From positions 2,294,001 through 2,358,000 of the forward strand of contig NZ_PEJS01000001.1 of NCBI RefSeq assembly GCF_002750975.1: DNA of 64,000 nt. The letters run 5' to 3'. Shown here one piece after another: positions 44,906 to 53,704 of the stretch. The translations under genes and the position numbers were made by a program. The DNA is from Stenotrophomonas indicatrix (GTDB lineage: Bacteria; Pseudomonadota; Gammaproteobacteria; Xanthomonadales; Xanthomonadaceae). The notes under the pieces were generated by a model, which was not told where the DNA came from, did no database searches, and saw only the letters and a program-made list of their open reading frames with translations. The first letter of the stretch is position 1; every line of letters begins with the position of its first letter.

Positions 44906-45799
44906 ATGATCGCCGCTGCCCCACCCTCCCCCGCCACGACCTCCTGGTTCCGCTCACTCGACTGGGAACGCCTGCTGGAGACCTACGGCGTGCCGTTGCT
45001 GGCCGCGATCGTGGTGCTGCTGGTCGGCATGTGGCTGGCACGACGGCTGTCCAATGCCATGCCTCGCGCCACCTCGCGCATGGGCGTGGACCCGATGCTG
45101 GGCAGCTTCCTGCGCAACGTGGTCTACGCGGCCTCGCTGGTGATCGTGGTGATCCTGGCCATCGGCACGCTGGGCGTGCAGATCACTCCGCTGCTGGCCG
45201 TGCTCGGTACCGCCGGCCTCGCCGTTGGCCTGGCGCTGAAGGATTCGCTGTCGAACATTGCTTCGGGCGTGATGCTGGTGACCCTGCGTCCGTTCCGCGT
45301 GGGTGATGTGGTCACCATCGCCGGGCAGACCGGCACGGTACGCGAGGTACGCATTTTCCAGACCGTGATCACCGGCGCGGACAACCAGCACACCACCATT
45401 CCGAACACGCTGATCACCGCCGCACCGATCATCAACCTCACCGCAGAGCCCACCCGCCGCGTCGAGCTGGTGGTGGGCATCGGTTACGAAGACAACATCC
45501 AGTTGGCGCGTGATACCGCACTGGCGCTGATGAAGGCCGACCCGCGCGTGCTGCAGACGCCGGCACCGGATGTGGTGGTGTACGAGCTGGGTGCGCACGC
45601 GATCAATCTGGGCATCCGCTGCTACGTGAAGTCGGCCGATCACTTCGGCACCAAGGTCACCCTGCTCGAACAGATCAAGCTGGGCTACGACAAGGCCGGC
45701 ATCAACATCCCGTATCCGCAGCAGGACATGCACCTGTACCTGCATGGCAAGGATGGCGGCGTGGTCGAGGCCGACGCACTGGTGCGCGACAAGCCCTGA
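44906..45799 (+). CDS. Small-conductance mechanosensitive channel, MscS type
   Basis: 297 residues. TM1 is near residues 27-48, TM2 near 72-93, and TM3 LLAVLGTAGLAVGLALKDSL near 96-115 forms the pore. The beta domain (FRVGDVVTIAGQTGTVREV, TTIPNTLITAAPIINL) and C-terminal cytoplasmic cage follow. It opens on hypo-osmotic shock. AAGGAG lies eight bases before the ATG. Confidence 0.94.
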   Translation: MIAAAPPSPATTSWFRSLDWERLLETYGVPLLAAIVVLLVGMWLARRLSNAMPRATSRMGVDPMLGSFLRNVVYAASLVIVVILAIGTLGVQITPLLAVLGTAGLAVGLALKDSLSNIASGVMLVTLRPFRVGDVVTIAGQTGTVREVRIFQTVITGADNQHTTIPNTLITAAPIINLTAEPTRRVELVVGIGYEDNIQLARDTALALMKADPRVLQTPAPDVVVYELGAHAINLGIRCYVKSADHFGTKVTLLEQIKLGYDKAGINIPYPQQDMHLYLHGKDGGVVEADALVRDKP

Positions 45800-45841
45800 T
45801 CGGCAGTGCGGACAACGGTCGGCACCCATCCGCCGTCATCG

Positions 45842-45864
45842 GTAGCGCCGGGCCATGCCCGGCG
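45842..45864 (+). repeat. GTAG-type REP hairpin (SMAG-like)
   Basis: GTAG then CGCCGGGC-CAT-GCCCGGCG between the convergent mscS-type and Old Yellow Enzyme genes. Confidence 0.82.
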
Positions 45865-45873
45865 GGCGCTGCT

Positions 45874-46989
45874 TCAGGCCTCGACTGCCTCTTCCAGCAC
45901 CGGATAGTCGGTGAATCCCGCCGCGCCACCACCGAAGTACGTCGCGCGATCGGGCGAATTCAACACCGCGCCGCTGCGCAGGCGCTCGGGCAGATCGGGA
46001 TTGGCGATGAACGGCCGACCGAAGCCGATCAGGTCCGCCCAGCCTTCCTCCAGCGCCTGCGCGGCACGCTCGGCGGTGTACTTGCCGGCGTAGATCAACG
46101 TGCCCGGATAGATCATCCGCAGCGCCTGCTTGAACGCGACCGGCATCAACGGGGCATCCTCCCAGTCGGCCTCGGCGATGTGCAGGTAACCCACACCCAG
46201 CTCGCCCAGCAGGTGCGCGGCAGCCAGATAGGTCGCCTGCGGCGTGTCATCCACCGCCCCCTGCAGCGTGGTCAGCGGCGCCAGACGCACGCCGACTCGC
46301 TCGCCGCCAGCGACATCGACCACCGCCTGCACCACCTCGCGCAGGAAGCGCAGGCGATTGCGCAGCGCGCCGCCATAGCCGTCGGTACGCTGGTTGGCCT
46401 GCGAGTCGATGAACTGGTTGATCAGGTAGCCGTTCGCGCCGTGCAGCTCGACGCCATCGAATCCGGCAGCCAGTGCATTGCGGGTGGCCTGCGCATAGTC
46501 GGCCACGATGCCCGGAATCTCGTCCTCGCCCAGCGCGCGCGGCATGGAGTGCTGGATCATTTCGCCCACGCCCGATTCCGGACCGGCGCCGGTCGGGTCG
46601 ACGAAGACCTTCACCCCTTCGGCCAGCAGTGCCGAGGAAGAGACCGGCGCCGCGCCGTCCGGTTGCAGGGCCACATGGGAGACACGGCCGACATGCCAGA
46701 GCTGGGCGTAGATGCGCCCACCCGCCGCGTGCACAGCATTGGTAACCCTGCGCCAGCCCTGCACCTGTTCGTCGCTGTGGATGCCCGGGGTCCATGCATA
46801 GCCCTGGCCCTGCGGGCTGATCTGGGTGCCTTCGCTGACGATCAGCCCGGCACCAGCGCGCTGGGCGTAGTACTCGGCCATCTGCACGGTGGCGACATTG
46901 CCGGCCGCCGCACGCGAGCGGGTCATCGGTGGCATCACGATACGGTTGGGCAGCGTCAGCGCGCCCAGGCGGTGGGAGGTGAACAACAT
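45874..46989 (-). CDS. Old Yellow Enzyme family ene-reductase (NemA-like)
   Basis: 371 residues. FMN-barrel motifs: LPNRIVMPPMTRSRA, YYAQRAGAGLIVSEGTQISP, the HGANGYLINQFID substrate-binding His/Asn pair, and DLIGFGRPFIANPDL. It reduces activated alkenes, N-ethylmaleimide or nitrate esters with NADPH. The ATG at 46989 gives the family's typical length. No TetR-type NemR neighbour is seen. Confidence 0.92.
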   Translation of the reverse strand: MLFTSHRLGALTLPNRIVMPPMTRSRAAAGNVATVQMAEYYAQRAGAGLIVSEGTQISPQGQGYAWTPGIHSDEQVQGWRRVTNAVHAAGGRIYAQLWHVGRVSHVALQPDGAAPVSSSALLAEGVKVFVDPTGAGPESGVGEMIQHSMPRALGEDEIPGIVADYAQATRNALAAGFDGVELHGANGYLINQFIDSQANQRTDGYGGALRNRLRFLREVVQAVVDVAGGERVGVRLAPLTTLQGAVDDTPQATYLAAAHLLGELGVGYLHIAEADWEDAPLMPVAFKQALRMIYPGTLIYAGKYTAERAAQALEEGWADLIGFGRPFIANPDLPERLRSGAVLNSPDRATYFGGGAAGFTDYPVLEEAVEA

Positions 46990-47113
46990 GGCGGCACTCT
47001 CTTGCGGGGGATTGCCGGCAAGGATGGGGATGGCGCTGCGCGCGCAACAGGTGCGTCCACGCAAAACAGTTGTGCCTGGCAGGCAAGGGCCAGAGCCCTT
47101 CCCTGCGGCGGTC

Positions 47114-47152
47114 GGGGTCGGATCCCTTTCCGCAGGAAAGGGCTCCGACCCC
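47114..47152. repeat. Long perfect-stem hairpin between ecsC-like and ene-reductase genes
   Basis: An 18-bp stem with one mismatch, arms 47114-47131 (GGGGTCGGATCCCTTTCC) and 47135-47152, GCA loop, four bases past the stop codon of the EcsC-like gene. There is no T-run, so it may stabilise the 3' end or be a REP-like repeat rather than a terminator. Confidence 0.7.
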
Positions 47153-47156
47153 ATCG

Positions 47157-48029
47157 TTACAACGTCGGCTCGATCAACGCCCCGCCGTGTGCGATGCGGT
47201 CGTAGCAAGTGCGCACGACCTCTTCGCCGTACTTCAGCTCCAGCCGGCGCACGATGAAATGGCCACGGGCCATGTCCTGGTAGTAGTCGGTGAACATGGT
47301 GTTGAGCGTCGCGCCGGCTGCCGCACCGACGATCGGCACCGCCTGCGCGGCAAACTTCTCGGTGACCACCACGCCGAAACGGGCGGCGACCTTTTCCACC
47401 AGCTTGGCCAGCAGCTTGCCGGCTTCCTTCGGCGCCACGCCCAGGGTCAGGTCACGTCCGGTCACCACGCGCCCGGCCAGTTCGGCCGAGAGGTGGCGCA
47501 TGACATCGGTGGTGAAACCACGGGCGAGGTAGTAGCCGGTCTCGCTGGCATCGTCGCGCGGCGAATTGCCGCCCAGTGCGAATACCTCCAGGCAGGCCTG
47601 GCGGGTGCTGAACTGCGATAGATCGAAGCCTTCGCTGCGGGCAACGTCGGCTACCGCGCGCATCATGATCGTGGTCGACACCGGCAGCTCGATGAACAGC
47701 GCAGCGAAACCGAACGCCCCACCCACCGCGCCGGACGTCGCCGCCGCCAGCTTGTGCCAACGTGTCGAGGCGCCCTTGCCAGGAGTGTTGTCCATGCTCC
47801 ACAGCGCGGCCTGCACCGATTTGGACAACGCCGCCTGCACCGCACCGTGGATGCGGTTGGACACCGAGGTGGGAAGCACCTTCACCGCGAACTCCAGCGG
47901 CGTCCCGACCAGGTTGGCCATGCGCGCGGTGATCGTGGGGGCTTCCAGCAGTGCTACCGCCCGCTGCAGGTCAGACCAGTCACCAGCGTCGTGGGCGATA
48001 TCGCGGGGCAGCAGGATGGGCTCGTTCAT
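47157..48029 (-). CDS. EcsC family protein
   Basis: 290 residues from the ATG at 48029. EcsC pattern: LPTSVSNRIHGAVQAALSKSV, AATSGAVGGAFGFAALFIELPVST (hydrophobic), EGFDLSQFSTRQACLEVFALGG and AVPIVGAAAGATLNTMFTDYYQD. Two or three hydrophobic segments suggest membrane association. The biochemical role is unknown. Confidence 0.88.
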   Translation of the reverse strand: MNEPILLPRDIAHDAGDWSDLQRAVALLEAPTITARMANLVGTPLEFAVKVLPTSVSNRIHGAVQAALSKSVQAALWSMDNTPGKGASTRWHKLAAATSGAVGGAFGFAALFIELPVSTTIMMRAVADVARSEGFDLSQFSTRQACLEVFALGGNSPRDDASETGYYLARGFTTDVMRHLSAELAGRVVTGRDLTLGVAPKEAGKLLAKLVEKVAARFGVVVTEKFAAQAVPIVGAAAGATLNTMFTDYYQDMARGHFIVRRLELKYGEEVVRTCYDRIAHGGALIEPTL

Positions 48030-48117
48030 GCGGCCGATCTTAGCGCCAGGGAGTTGAACGCAGGGTGGTGCCGGCCGCTGGACGACAACCCTGCGCCGCC
48101 GGCGGGGATCAGGCGAT

Positions 48118-48139
48118 TGCCGGCCAGCGGCCGGCACTG
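48118..48139. repeat. Degenerate GTAG-type REP hairpin
   Basis: TGCCGGCC-AGC-GGCCGGCA (48118-48136) followed by CTGC instead of CTAC. A second, half unit (GGTGCCGGCCGCTGG) lies at about 48067. Located between orn and the EcsC-like gene. Confidence 0.6.
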
Positions 48140-48143
48140 CCCC

Positions 48144-48716
48144 TCACGGGCTCGGCAGCCCCGACAGCGCGCCCATGAACTGGCGGTAGTGGCGCAGCTC
48201 GTTGATCGAATCGTGCACATCGCTCAGTGCGGTGTGGTTGCTGTTCTTGCCCACGCCCGCAGCCACGCTTGGCGCCCAGCGCTTGGCCAGTTCCTTCACC
48301 GTGGACACGTCGAGGTTGCGGTAGTGGAAGTACTTTTCCAGCCGCGGCATCTGCCGGTGCAGGAAGCGGCGGTCCTGGCAGATGGAGTTACCCGACATCG
48401 GTGACACGCCGGCCGGAATCCACTGCGCCAGGAAGGCCACGGTCTGCGCTTCGGCCTGGCCAAGCGTGGTGGTGCTGTCGATGACGCGCTGCCACAGGCC
48501 CGAACGACGATGCTGGTTGCGGTTCCACTCGTCCATCGCTTCCAGCGTTTCCAGGGGATGATGGATGGCGAACTCCGGGCCCTCGGCCAGCACGTTGAGC
48601 TGGGCATCGGTGACCACGGTGGCGATCTCGATGATCGAATCGTTGTCGGTATCCAACCCGGTCATTTCCAGGTCGATCCAGATCAGCCGCTCGTTGGCCG
48701 CGCCGTTCTCTGCCAT
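48144..48716 (-). CDS. orn: Oligoribonuclease
   Basis: 190 residues, the usual length. DEDDh exonuclease: [44 protein letters not shown]. It degrades two- to five-nucleotide RNAs, including pGpG, the product of c-di-GMP breakdown, so it also supports the diguanylate cyclase network. The ATG at 48716 fits the family N-terminus. Confidence 0.95.
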   Translation of the reverse strand: MAENGAANERLIWIDLEMTGLDTDNDSIIEIATVVTDAQLNVLAEGPEFAIHHPLETLEAMDEWNRNQHRRSGLWQRVIDSTTTLGQAEAQTVAFLAQWIPAGVSPMSGNSICQDRRFLHRQMPRLEKYFHYRNLDVSTVKELAKRWAPSVAAGVGKNSNHTALSDVHDSINELRHYRQFMGALSGLPSP

Positions 48717-48791
48717 CGTGTCGCCTCGTTGCTGGGCAGGCACGAGGCCGGCCGGTAATGGAAAGTGGCGGCCATCATACCCTTTCGCCAC

Positions 48792-49316
48792 TCAGCCCTC
48801 GCCAGCGTGGTCCTCCAGCAGCAGCGGCGGCTTGCCACGCTTGGCCCTGAAGTAGTTGGTCAGCCGGTTGCCCGCTTCCTTGGCCAGCACGCCGGCATGG
48901 ACCTCCACCCGGTGATTGTGGCGGGCATCAGCGACCAGATCGAACACGCTGCCGCAGGCGCCGGTCTTGGGGTCGCTGGCACCGTAGACCAGGCGCGCGA
49001 CGCGTGCGTGCACGATCGCCATCGCACACATCGCGCAAGGCTCCAGGGTGACATACAGCGTGCTGCCGATCAGGCGGTGATTGGCCAGCATCCGCCCACC
49101 CTCGCGCATGGCCACGATCTCGGCATGCGCGCTGGGATCGTGCGAGGCAATGTTGAGGTTCCAGCCCTCGCCCAGCAGCTGACCGTCGGCACCCACCAGC
49201 ACCGCACCGACCGGGATCTCGTCAAACTCGCGTTGCGCACGTTCGGCCAATGCCAATGCGTGGCGCATCCAGTTCTCGTCGACGTCGTGCACCGGCACGC
49301 CCAAGGCATCAGTCAT
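48792..49316 (-). CDS. tadA: tRNA-specific adenosine deaminase
   Basis: 174 residues. Zinc site motifs HAEIVAMREGG and PCAMCAMAIVHARVARLVYGA. TadA converts A34 to inosine in tRNA-Arg(ACG). The ATG at 49316 is chosen over an open extension to 49451 because the family begins near DENWMRHALALAE. It is 75 bases upstream of orn on the same strand. Confidence 0.95.
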   Translation of the reverse strand: MTDALGVPVHDVDENWMRHALALAERAQREFDEIPVGAVLVGADGQLLGEGWNLNIASHDPSAHAEIVAMREGGRMLANHRLIGSTLYVTLEPCAMCAMAIVHARVARLVYGASDPKTGACGSVFDLVADARHNHRVEVHAGVLAKEAGNRLTNYFRAKRGKPPLLLEDHAGEG

Positions 49317-49538
49317 GGCGTTTCTCGGATTCAAGGAATGAGCGCGCGCGTAGTGTAACGCAGGCCTTTTGGCGCTTCCGCTGCGCGGATGCGAAGCGCC
49401 GCACCGGCAAACGCTGCATCGCCGCTTGATCTGCTGTGAAGACTCCTTCACGCTACGACCGCGTTTTCGTCATCTGACGACTGTGCACTGCTGCTTGCTG
49501 GCAGCGATTTCACCTTTCGATCTCTACAGGGGGTAGTT

Positions 49539-50261
49539 TTGAACGCAGTTGCAGAAACCACCGTGCAGGCCAGTCCTGCCGGAAAAGCCGCATGGATCAC
49601 GCTGGCGATCGCTTGGCTGTGCTTCCTCGTCCCGTTCCCCGGCCTGGGCCTGTTCCTGGGCTGGCCGCTGAACCTGGTGGCCTTCATCCTCGCCATCGTC
49701 GCGATGGCCAAGGGCGGCGCCATGAAGGGCCTGTTCCAGCTGCTGGGCTCGATCATCGTTTCGCCGATCGTGTACTTCGTCGGCCTGGCGATCTTTGCCG
49801 GCACCGTGAGCGGCATCAGCGCGCAGAGCAAGGGCCAGTACGATGCGGCCGTTGCTGAAGCCAGCGTCTCGTCCGCCGCCGCGGAGGCAGACGCTGCCGC
49901 CAAGGCTGCAGAACCGGCAGCCACCGCCGTCACCAACGATGCCGCTGCGGCCTCCGCCTCGGCTGTGGAAGTGACCGCCACCACGATGTTCAGCGACTAC
50001 CAGGACAACGAGATCGCTGCCGATGGCAAGTACAAGGGCAAGGCGCTGCTGGTTTCCGGCACGGTCGACTCGATCAGCTCGGACTTCATGGACAAGCCCG
50101 TCGTGCAGCTGAGCGCCAAGCCGTTCGGCTTCGTACAGGCCAGCGACCTGCCCAAGGACGTGGCTGCCAGCCTGAAGAAGGGCCAGAAGGTCACGCTGGC
50201 CTGCACCGGCAATGGCGAAGTCATCGGCTTCCCGGCACTGTCCGGCTGCACCGTGCAGTAA
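49539..50261 (+). CDS. Membrane protein with a C-terminal OB-fold (tRNA_anti-like) domain
   Basis: 240 residues from a TTG start with AGGGGG upstream. Two to three hydrophobic segments (about residues 17-65 and 75-92) are followed by an Ala-rich linker (about 100-150) and a C-terminal domain beginning near NEIAADGKYKGKALLVSGTV, the tRNA_anti-like pattern. Ligand binding in the periplasm is possible. The GATEWAY-like first segment LCFLVPFPGLGLFLGWP recalls DUF4190-type modules. Function unknown. Confidence 0.75.
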   Translation: MNAVAETTVQASPAGKAAWITLAIAWLCFLVPFPGLGLFLGWPLNLVAFILAIVAMAKGGAMKGLFQLLGSIIVSPIVYFVGLAIFAGTVSGISAQSKGQYDAAVAEASVSSAAAEADAAAKAAEPAATAVTNDAAAASASAVEVTATTMFSDYQDNEIAADGKYKGKALLVSGTVDSISSDFMDKPVVQLSAKPFGFVQASDLPKDVAASLKKGQKVTLACTGNGEVIGFPALSGCTVQ

Positions 50262-50283
50262 GGCGCAGCGAACGGTGACATCC

Positions 50284-50312
50284 AAGGCCCCGCTTCGGCG
50301 GGGCTTTCTGTT
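50284..50312 (+). terminator. Rho-independent terminator of the 49539 gene
   Basis: GCCCCGC-TTCG-GCGGGGC (50287-50304) followed by TTTCTGTTTG. Confidence 0.85.
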
Positions 50313-50366
50313 TGCGGGTGTCGCATCGGTACAATCCGGGTACTGCAAAGCACCTTGGCCGATCCC

Positions 50367-50804
50367 ATGACCACCCTGCGCCCTTCCCGCACCACCGATG
50401 GCGACGCTCTCGTCGATCTCTGGCGCCGGGCCGTCGACGCCACCCATGATTTCCTCAGTACCGAAGACCGTCAGGCTATCGACGCTGAAGTTGCCGGCTT
50501 CCTGCCACAGGCCCCGATGGTCGTGGCCGTCGGCGACCAGGACCAGCCGCAGGGTTTCATGCTGATCGACGGCTCGCACATGGAAGCGTTGTTCATCGAT
50601 CCCGACGTGCGCGGAACCGGTATCGGCCGCCAGCTGCTGCAGCATGCGCTGGCACTGCAGCCGCAACTGACCACCGACGTCAACGCGCAGAATGCGCAGG
50701 CCGTGGGCTTCTATCGGCGCATGGGTTTCATCGAAACCGGACGCTCGCCGGTGGATTCGCAGGGTCGTCCGTATCCCCTCATCCACCTGCGCCATCCAGG
50801 CTGA
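50367..50804 (+). CDS. GNAT family N-acetyltransferase
   Basis: 145 residues from the ATG at 50367; a TTG 12 bases earlier is an alternative and neither has a strong ribosome site. Motifs: MEALFIDPDVRGTGIGRQLL (acetyl-CoA loop RGTGIG) and NAQAVGFYRRMGFIETGRS. Substrate unknown. Confidence 0.86.
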   Translation: MTTLRPSRTTDGDALVDLWRRAVDATHDFLSTEDRQAIDAEVAGFLPQAPMVVAVGDQDQPQGFMLIDGSHMEALFIDPDVRGTGIGRQLLQHALALQPQLTTDVNAQNAQAVGFYRRMGFIETGRSPVDSQGRPYPLIHLRHPG

Positions 50805-50834
50805 CCGGCGGTTGGAACGCCGGCCGTTCCCCGA

Positions 50835-51338
50835 TCAGGTAACCACGTCGAACGCCGGCGAGTAACGCACCTCCCCCTGTGCCATCGGTGGCTGCAGGCA
50901 CAGGGCCTGGAAATACGCCGCCGGCACGCCGGGTAGTACCAGATCCGGCACGGCACGGAAGCCGAAGCGCCCGTAGTAGGCCGGCTCGCCCAACAGCACG
51001 CAGCCCCGCGCGCCCTTCTTGCGCAGAGCCTCGATCGCGGCCCGCATCAATGCCGTGCCCACGCCGCGCCCCTGCTGCTGCGGCAGAACCGAAATCGGCC
51101 CGAGCCCGAACCAGCCTTGGCTGCCGTCCTGCACGCTGACCGGGGACAGCGCGACATGACCCACCAGTTGGCCCGCATCCTCTGCCACCAGCGAGATGCT
51201 CAACTCGCCGCGCTCACGCAATGCGTCGACGATGTGGTGTTCGGTGTGGCTGCTGTGCGGCGCGTTGCGGAAGGCCGCCTCGGTCAGGAAGTGGATTCCA
51301 GCAGCGTCTGCGGGCAGTTCAGGGCGGATGGAGAGCAT
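50835..51338 (-). CDS. GNAT family N-acetyltransferase (YhbS-like)
   Basis: 167 residues. Pattern AAFRNAPHSSHTEHHIVDALR, LGPISVLPQQQGRGVGTALM and EPAYYGRFGFRAVPDLVLPG fits the YhbS subgroup. Convergent with the preceding acetyltransferase gene, 30 bases apart. Substrate unknown. Confidence 0.87.
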   Translation of the reverse strand: MLSIRPELPADAAGIHFLTEAAFRNAPHSSHTEHHIVDALRERGELSISLVAEDAGQLVGHVALSPVSVQDGSQGWFGLGPISVLPQQQGRGVGTALMRAAIEALRKKGARGCVLLGEPAYYGRFGFRAVPDLVLPGVPAAYFQALCLQPPMAQGEVRYSPAFDVVT

Positions 51339-51673
51339 CGTCGGCACGTCGTCGGAACGGAGTAAGCACCTTGATCATGCCGCATCGAGGAAGCAACGGC
51401 CCGCGCCTGATGCCCGTACTCCACGCGTGAAATCCGGATACGAATCACAGTTCGCTGCATCCAAGCCAGTTTGATAGCGTCAAAATTTCGACTATTTCAC
51501 TTTTCTGCCGCGAGAATCGCGCAATCTAGCCTTCCCGGGTCCGGGATCGTGGTCACCAAGGAAAGGAGACATGCCGTGATTGCCCGTCTTTCCTCGCCAG
51601 TGCGGCGCGCACCTTCGTCGCCTGCAGCGTGCCCCGTCGCGAACGCGCTCACTTTTCCGACGGGAGGCTGACG
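51339..51673. other. Intergenic region (335 bases) before the effector-immunity pair
   Basis: No gene recognised. A weak promoter candidate is TTGATA (51471-51476), 16-bp spacer, TATTTC (51493-51498), in the most AT-rich stretch of the area; it would serve the immunity-effector pair. The rest shows nothing I can name. Confidence 0.45.
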
Positions 51674-52327
51674 GTGCGCCGCACATCCCTCCCGTGTCTT
51701 GCCTTGCTTCTATTGATTGCCTGCAGCCCGGAGACCGCCATGAACCAGGAACTTGCTTCCGCCGAGTCCGACGTCGCCCAGGGAGGACGTGGCCTGGCCA
51801 AGCTCAACCCCTCACCGCGCAAGGCCTATGAACTGGTACTGCGCCTGCACAACCCGCCGGGCAGCTTTGCCGTGGTCGAAGGCGTTGCCCAGTACGATGT
51901 CAGCAACGAAGCGCAGTGCGGGTACATCGAGCCCGCCACCGGCGCTCCCGCCCGCATCACCAGCCAGGAGCCGGTGACGCTGCGCAGGGTCACCGATAAC
52001 GAGTACCGCGGCACCGTCTACCTGGACCGCATGCTCGACGAGGACTACTACGGCCGCGGCGTCTGCCATTGGGCCTTCAGTGGCGCCGGCGCGATGCTGA
52101 AGGCGACCGGCGCCGATGGCGAGACGCGCTTCCTGTCCTTCATCGAGGCCGATCCGTTCGTCAAAGGCCAGAGTGAGACGCGCCATTATCCGCAGGGCGA
52201 CTACCCACGCGTGGCGGACCTGCCCGACTACGGCGCTACCGGCCAGAAGGACGCCAGCCGGTTCCGCCCGGAACTGCAGGACACGCTGTTCTCTGCCACC
52301 TTGACGGCCGATGAGGTGCAGCCGTGA
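51674..52327 (+). CDS. Candidate X-Tfi immunity lipoprotein for the lipase effector
   Basis: 217 residues from a GTG start with GGGAGG seven bases upstream. A signal peptide ends in the lipobox LLLIAC, so the mature protein is lipid-anchored. The domain has GQGGRGLAKLNPSPRKAYEL-like opening and FLSFIEADPFVKGQSE. The stop overlaps the effector start by four bases. X-T4SS effectors that act in the periplasm are typically encoded directly behind a lipoprotein that neutralises them, so immunity is the best explanation, although not proven. Confidence 0.8.
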   Translation: MRRTSLPCLALLLLIACSPETAMNQELASAESDVAQGGRGLAKLNPSPRKAYELVLRLHNPPGSFAVVEGVAQYDVSNEAQCGYIEPATGAPARITSQEPVTLRRVTDNEYRGTVYLDRMLDEDYYGRGVCHWAFSGAGAMLKATGADGETRFLSFIEADPFVKGQSETRHYPQGDYPRVADLPDYGATGQKDASRFRPELQDTLFSATLTADEVQP

Positions 52328-53643
52328 CCCTCGGCAGCCAGGACTACGCCGCGCTGTCCAACGATGCCTATCGCGACCTGAAAGTCGGTCGCCGCGCCCC
52401 CGGACAGGAAGAGCATGTCTCCCTCAACGGGCATGACTACAAGGTGCTCGAGCACGTCAGCAACCGCTTCAATGGCTATCAAGGCACGATCTACCAGCGC
52501 GTGGACACGCAGGAGATCGTGGTCTCCCATCGCGGCACCGAGCAGATCGCCCGCGATGGCCTCCTCGCCGATGGCGGCATGGTGGTCGCCCGCTACAACG
52601 TGCAGGCCGCCGATGCGCTGGCACTGACCCAGCGCGCCCTCGCCTACGCTGCCAAGGAAGGACGCGACCTCGGCCAGGCACCTGAGGTCACCGTCACCGG
52701 GCATTCGCTGGGCGGCGCGCTGGCCCAGATCAGTGCGCACCACTACAACTTGAAGGGCGAGACCTTCAACGCCTATGGCGCGGCCAGTCTTGGCTACCGC
52801 ATTCCCGAAGGCGGCACCAGCGTTGTCAACCACGTCATGGCAGCCGACCCGGTCAGCGCCGCTTCGCCGCACTTCGGCCAGGTGCGCGTGTACGCCACGC
52901 CCCAGGAGATCGACACGCTGGGCGACTGGGGCTTCAGCAACAGCCGCCTGCGCATCCTGATTCCCGACAGCGCGCTGGGCGCGGCCGCCAACTCCTTCGG
53001 TTCGCACAAGCTGGTCAATTTCCTCGGCGAAGACTCGGTGCTGGGCAGGCCGGAGACGCAGGCCTTGGCACGCGACAACATCAAGATGATCGACGAGTAC
53101 CGGGACAAGATGGAACTGCTGCGCAGTGGCGTCACCACCGGTACGCGCGGCCTGCCGGGCGGCGTCAAGGATCTCTTCGACCATCTGCGCGGCCCCCTGG
53201 AACCGGGCGAACCCGCGCGCCGTGAAGCCGAACGGCAGGGGCGCCCGATCGGCATGCTGCGCATCGACGACGCCGGCCACGTCGGCAACCCCTTGTTCAA
53301 TGATGCCCTGCGCGGCGTGCACGCACAGGACACCCGCGTCGGCCGCACACCCGATGGCATGAGCGCGCAACTGGCAGGCTCGCTGGCTGCGGAAATGCAT
53401 GCCGCCGGCGGACAGCGGATCGACGAGGTACTGATGAGTGCCGACGCGTCACGCAGCTTCGCCCTGCAGGGTGAGGGCGGCGACCCCGGCCATCTGCGCG
53501 TGTCCGTCGACACCACCCGCGCGATGAACACGCCGTTGGAGCAGAGCAGCCAGCGCATCGAGCAGCAGGCTGCCGGCCAAGCCCTGGCACGCGAGCAGCA
53601 GCTGGAACAGACCCAGGCGACCCAACGCAGCCTGCACGCCTGA
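52324..53643 (+). CDS. X-T4SS effector: class 3 lipase domain plus C-terminal XVIPCD
   Basis: 439 residues from a GTG start overlapping the immunity gene. The N-terminal alpha/beta-hydrolase domain has the lipase elbow VTGHSLGGALAQ (Ser near residue 141) and HRGTEQIARDG upstream. From about residue 316 the XVIPCD secretion domain follows: DDAGHVGNPLFNDAL, GGQRIDEVLMS, SFALQG, LRVSVDTTRAMNTPLEQSS, and a Gln-rich tail. XVIPCD recruits effectors to VirD4 in Xanthomonadales. It probably hydrolyses phospholipids of rival bacteria; the T4SS genes lie 9 kb away. Confidence 0.9.
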   Translation: MTLGSQDYAALSNDAYRDLKVGRRAPGQEEHVSLNGHDYKVLEHVSNRFNGYQGTIYQRVDTQEIVVSHRGTEQIARDGLLADGGMVVARYNVQAADALALTQRALAYAAKEGRDLGQAPEVTVTGHSLGGALAQISAHHYNLKGETFNAYGAASLGYRIPEGGTSVVNHVMAADPVSAASPHFGQVRVYATPQEIDTLGDWGFSNSRLRILIPDSALGAAANSFGSHKLVNFLGEDSVLGRPETQALARDNIKMIDEYRDKMELLRSGVTTGTRGLPGGVKDLFDHLRGPLEPGEPARREAERQGRPIGMLRIDDAGHVGNPLFNDALRGVHAQDTRVGRTPDGMSAQLAGSLAAEMHAAGGQRIDEVLMSADASRSFALQGEGGDPGHLRVSVDTTRAMNTPLEQSSQRIEQQAAGQALAREQQLEQTQATQRSLHA

Positions 53644-53660
53644 GACGCTTGCTGGAATGA

Positions 53661-53695
53661 AAACGGGAGCCGGCACTGCCGGCTCCCGTCATTTC
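53661..53695. terminator. Bidirectional terminator between convergent effector-locus genes
   Basis: ACGGGAGCCGG (53663-53673), CACTG loop, CCGGCTCCCGT (53679-53689), flanked by TCATTT on the right and, on the minus strand, TTTCATTCC. Confidence 0.8.
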
Positions 53696-53704
53696 CGCGG
53701 TCGA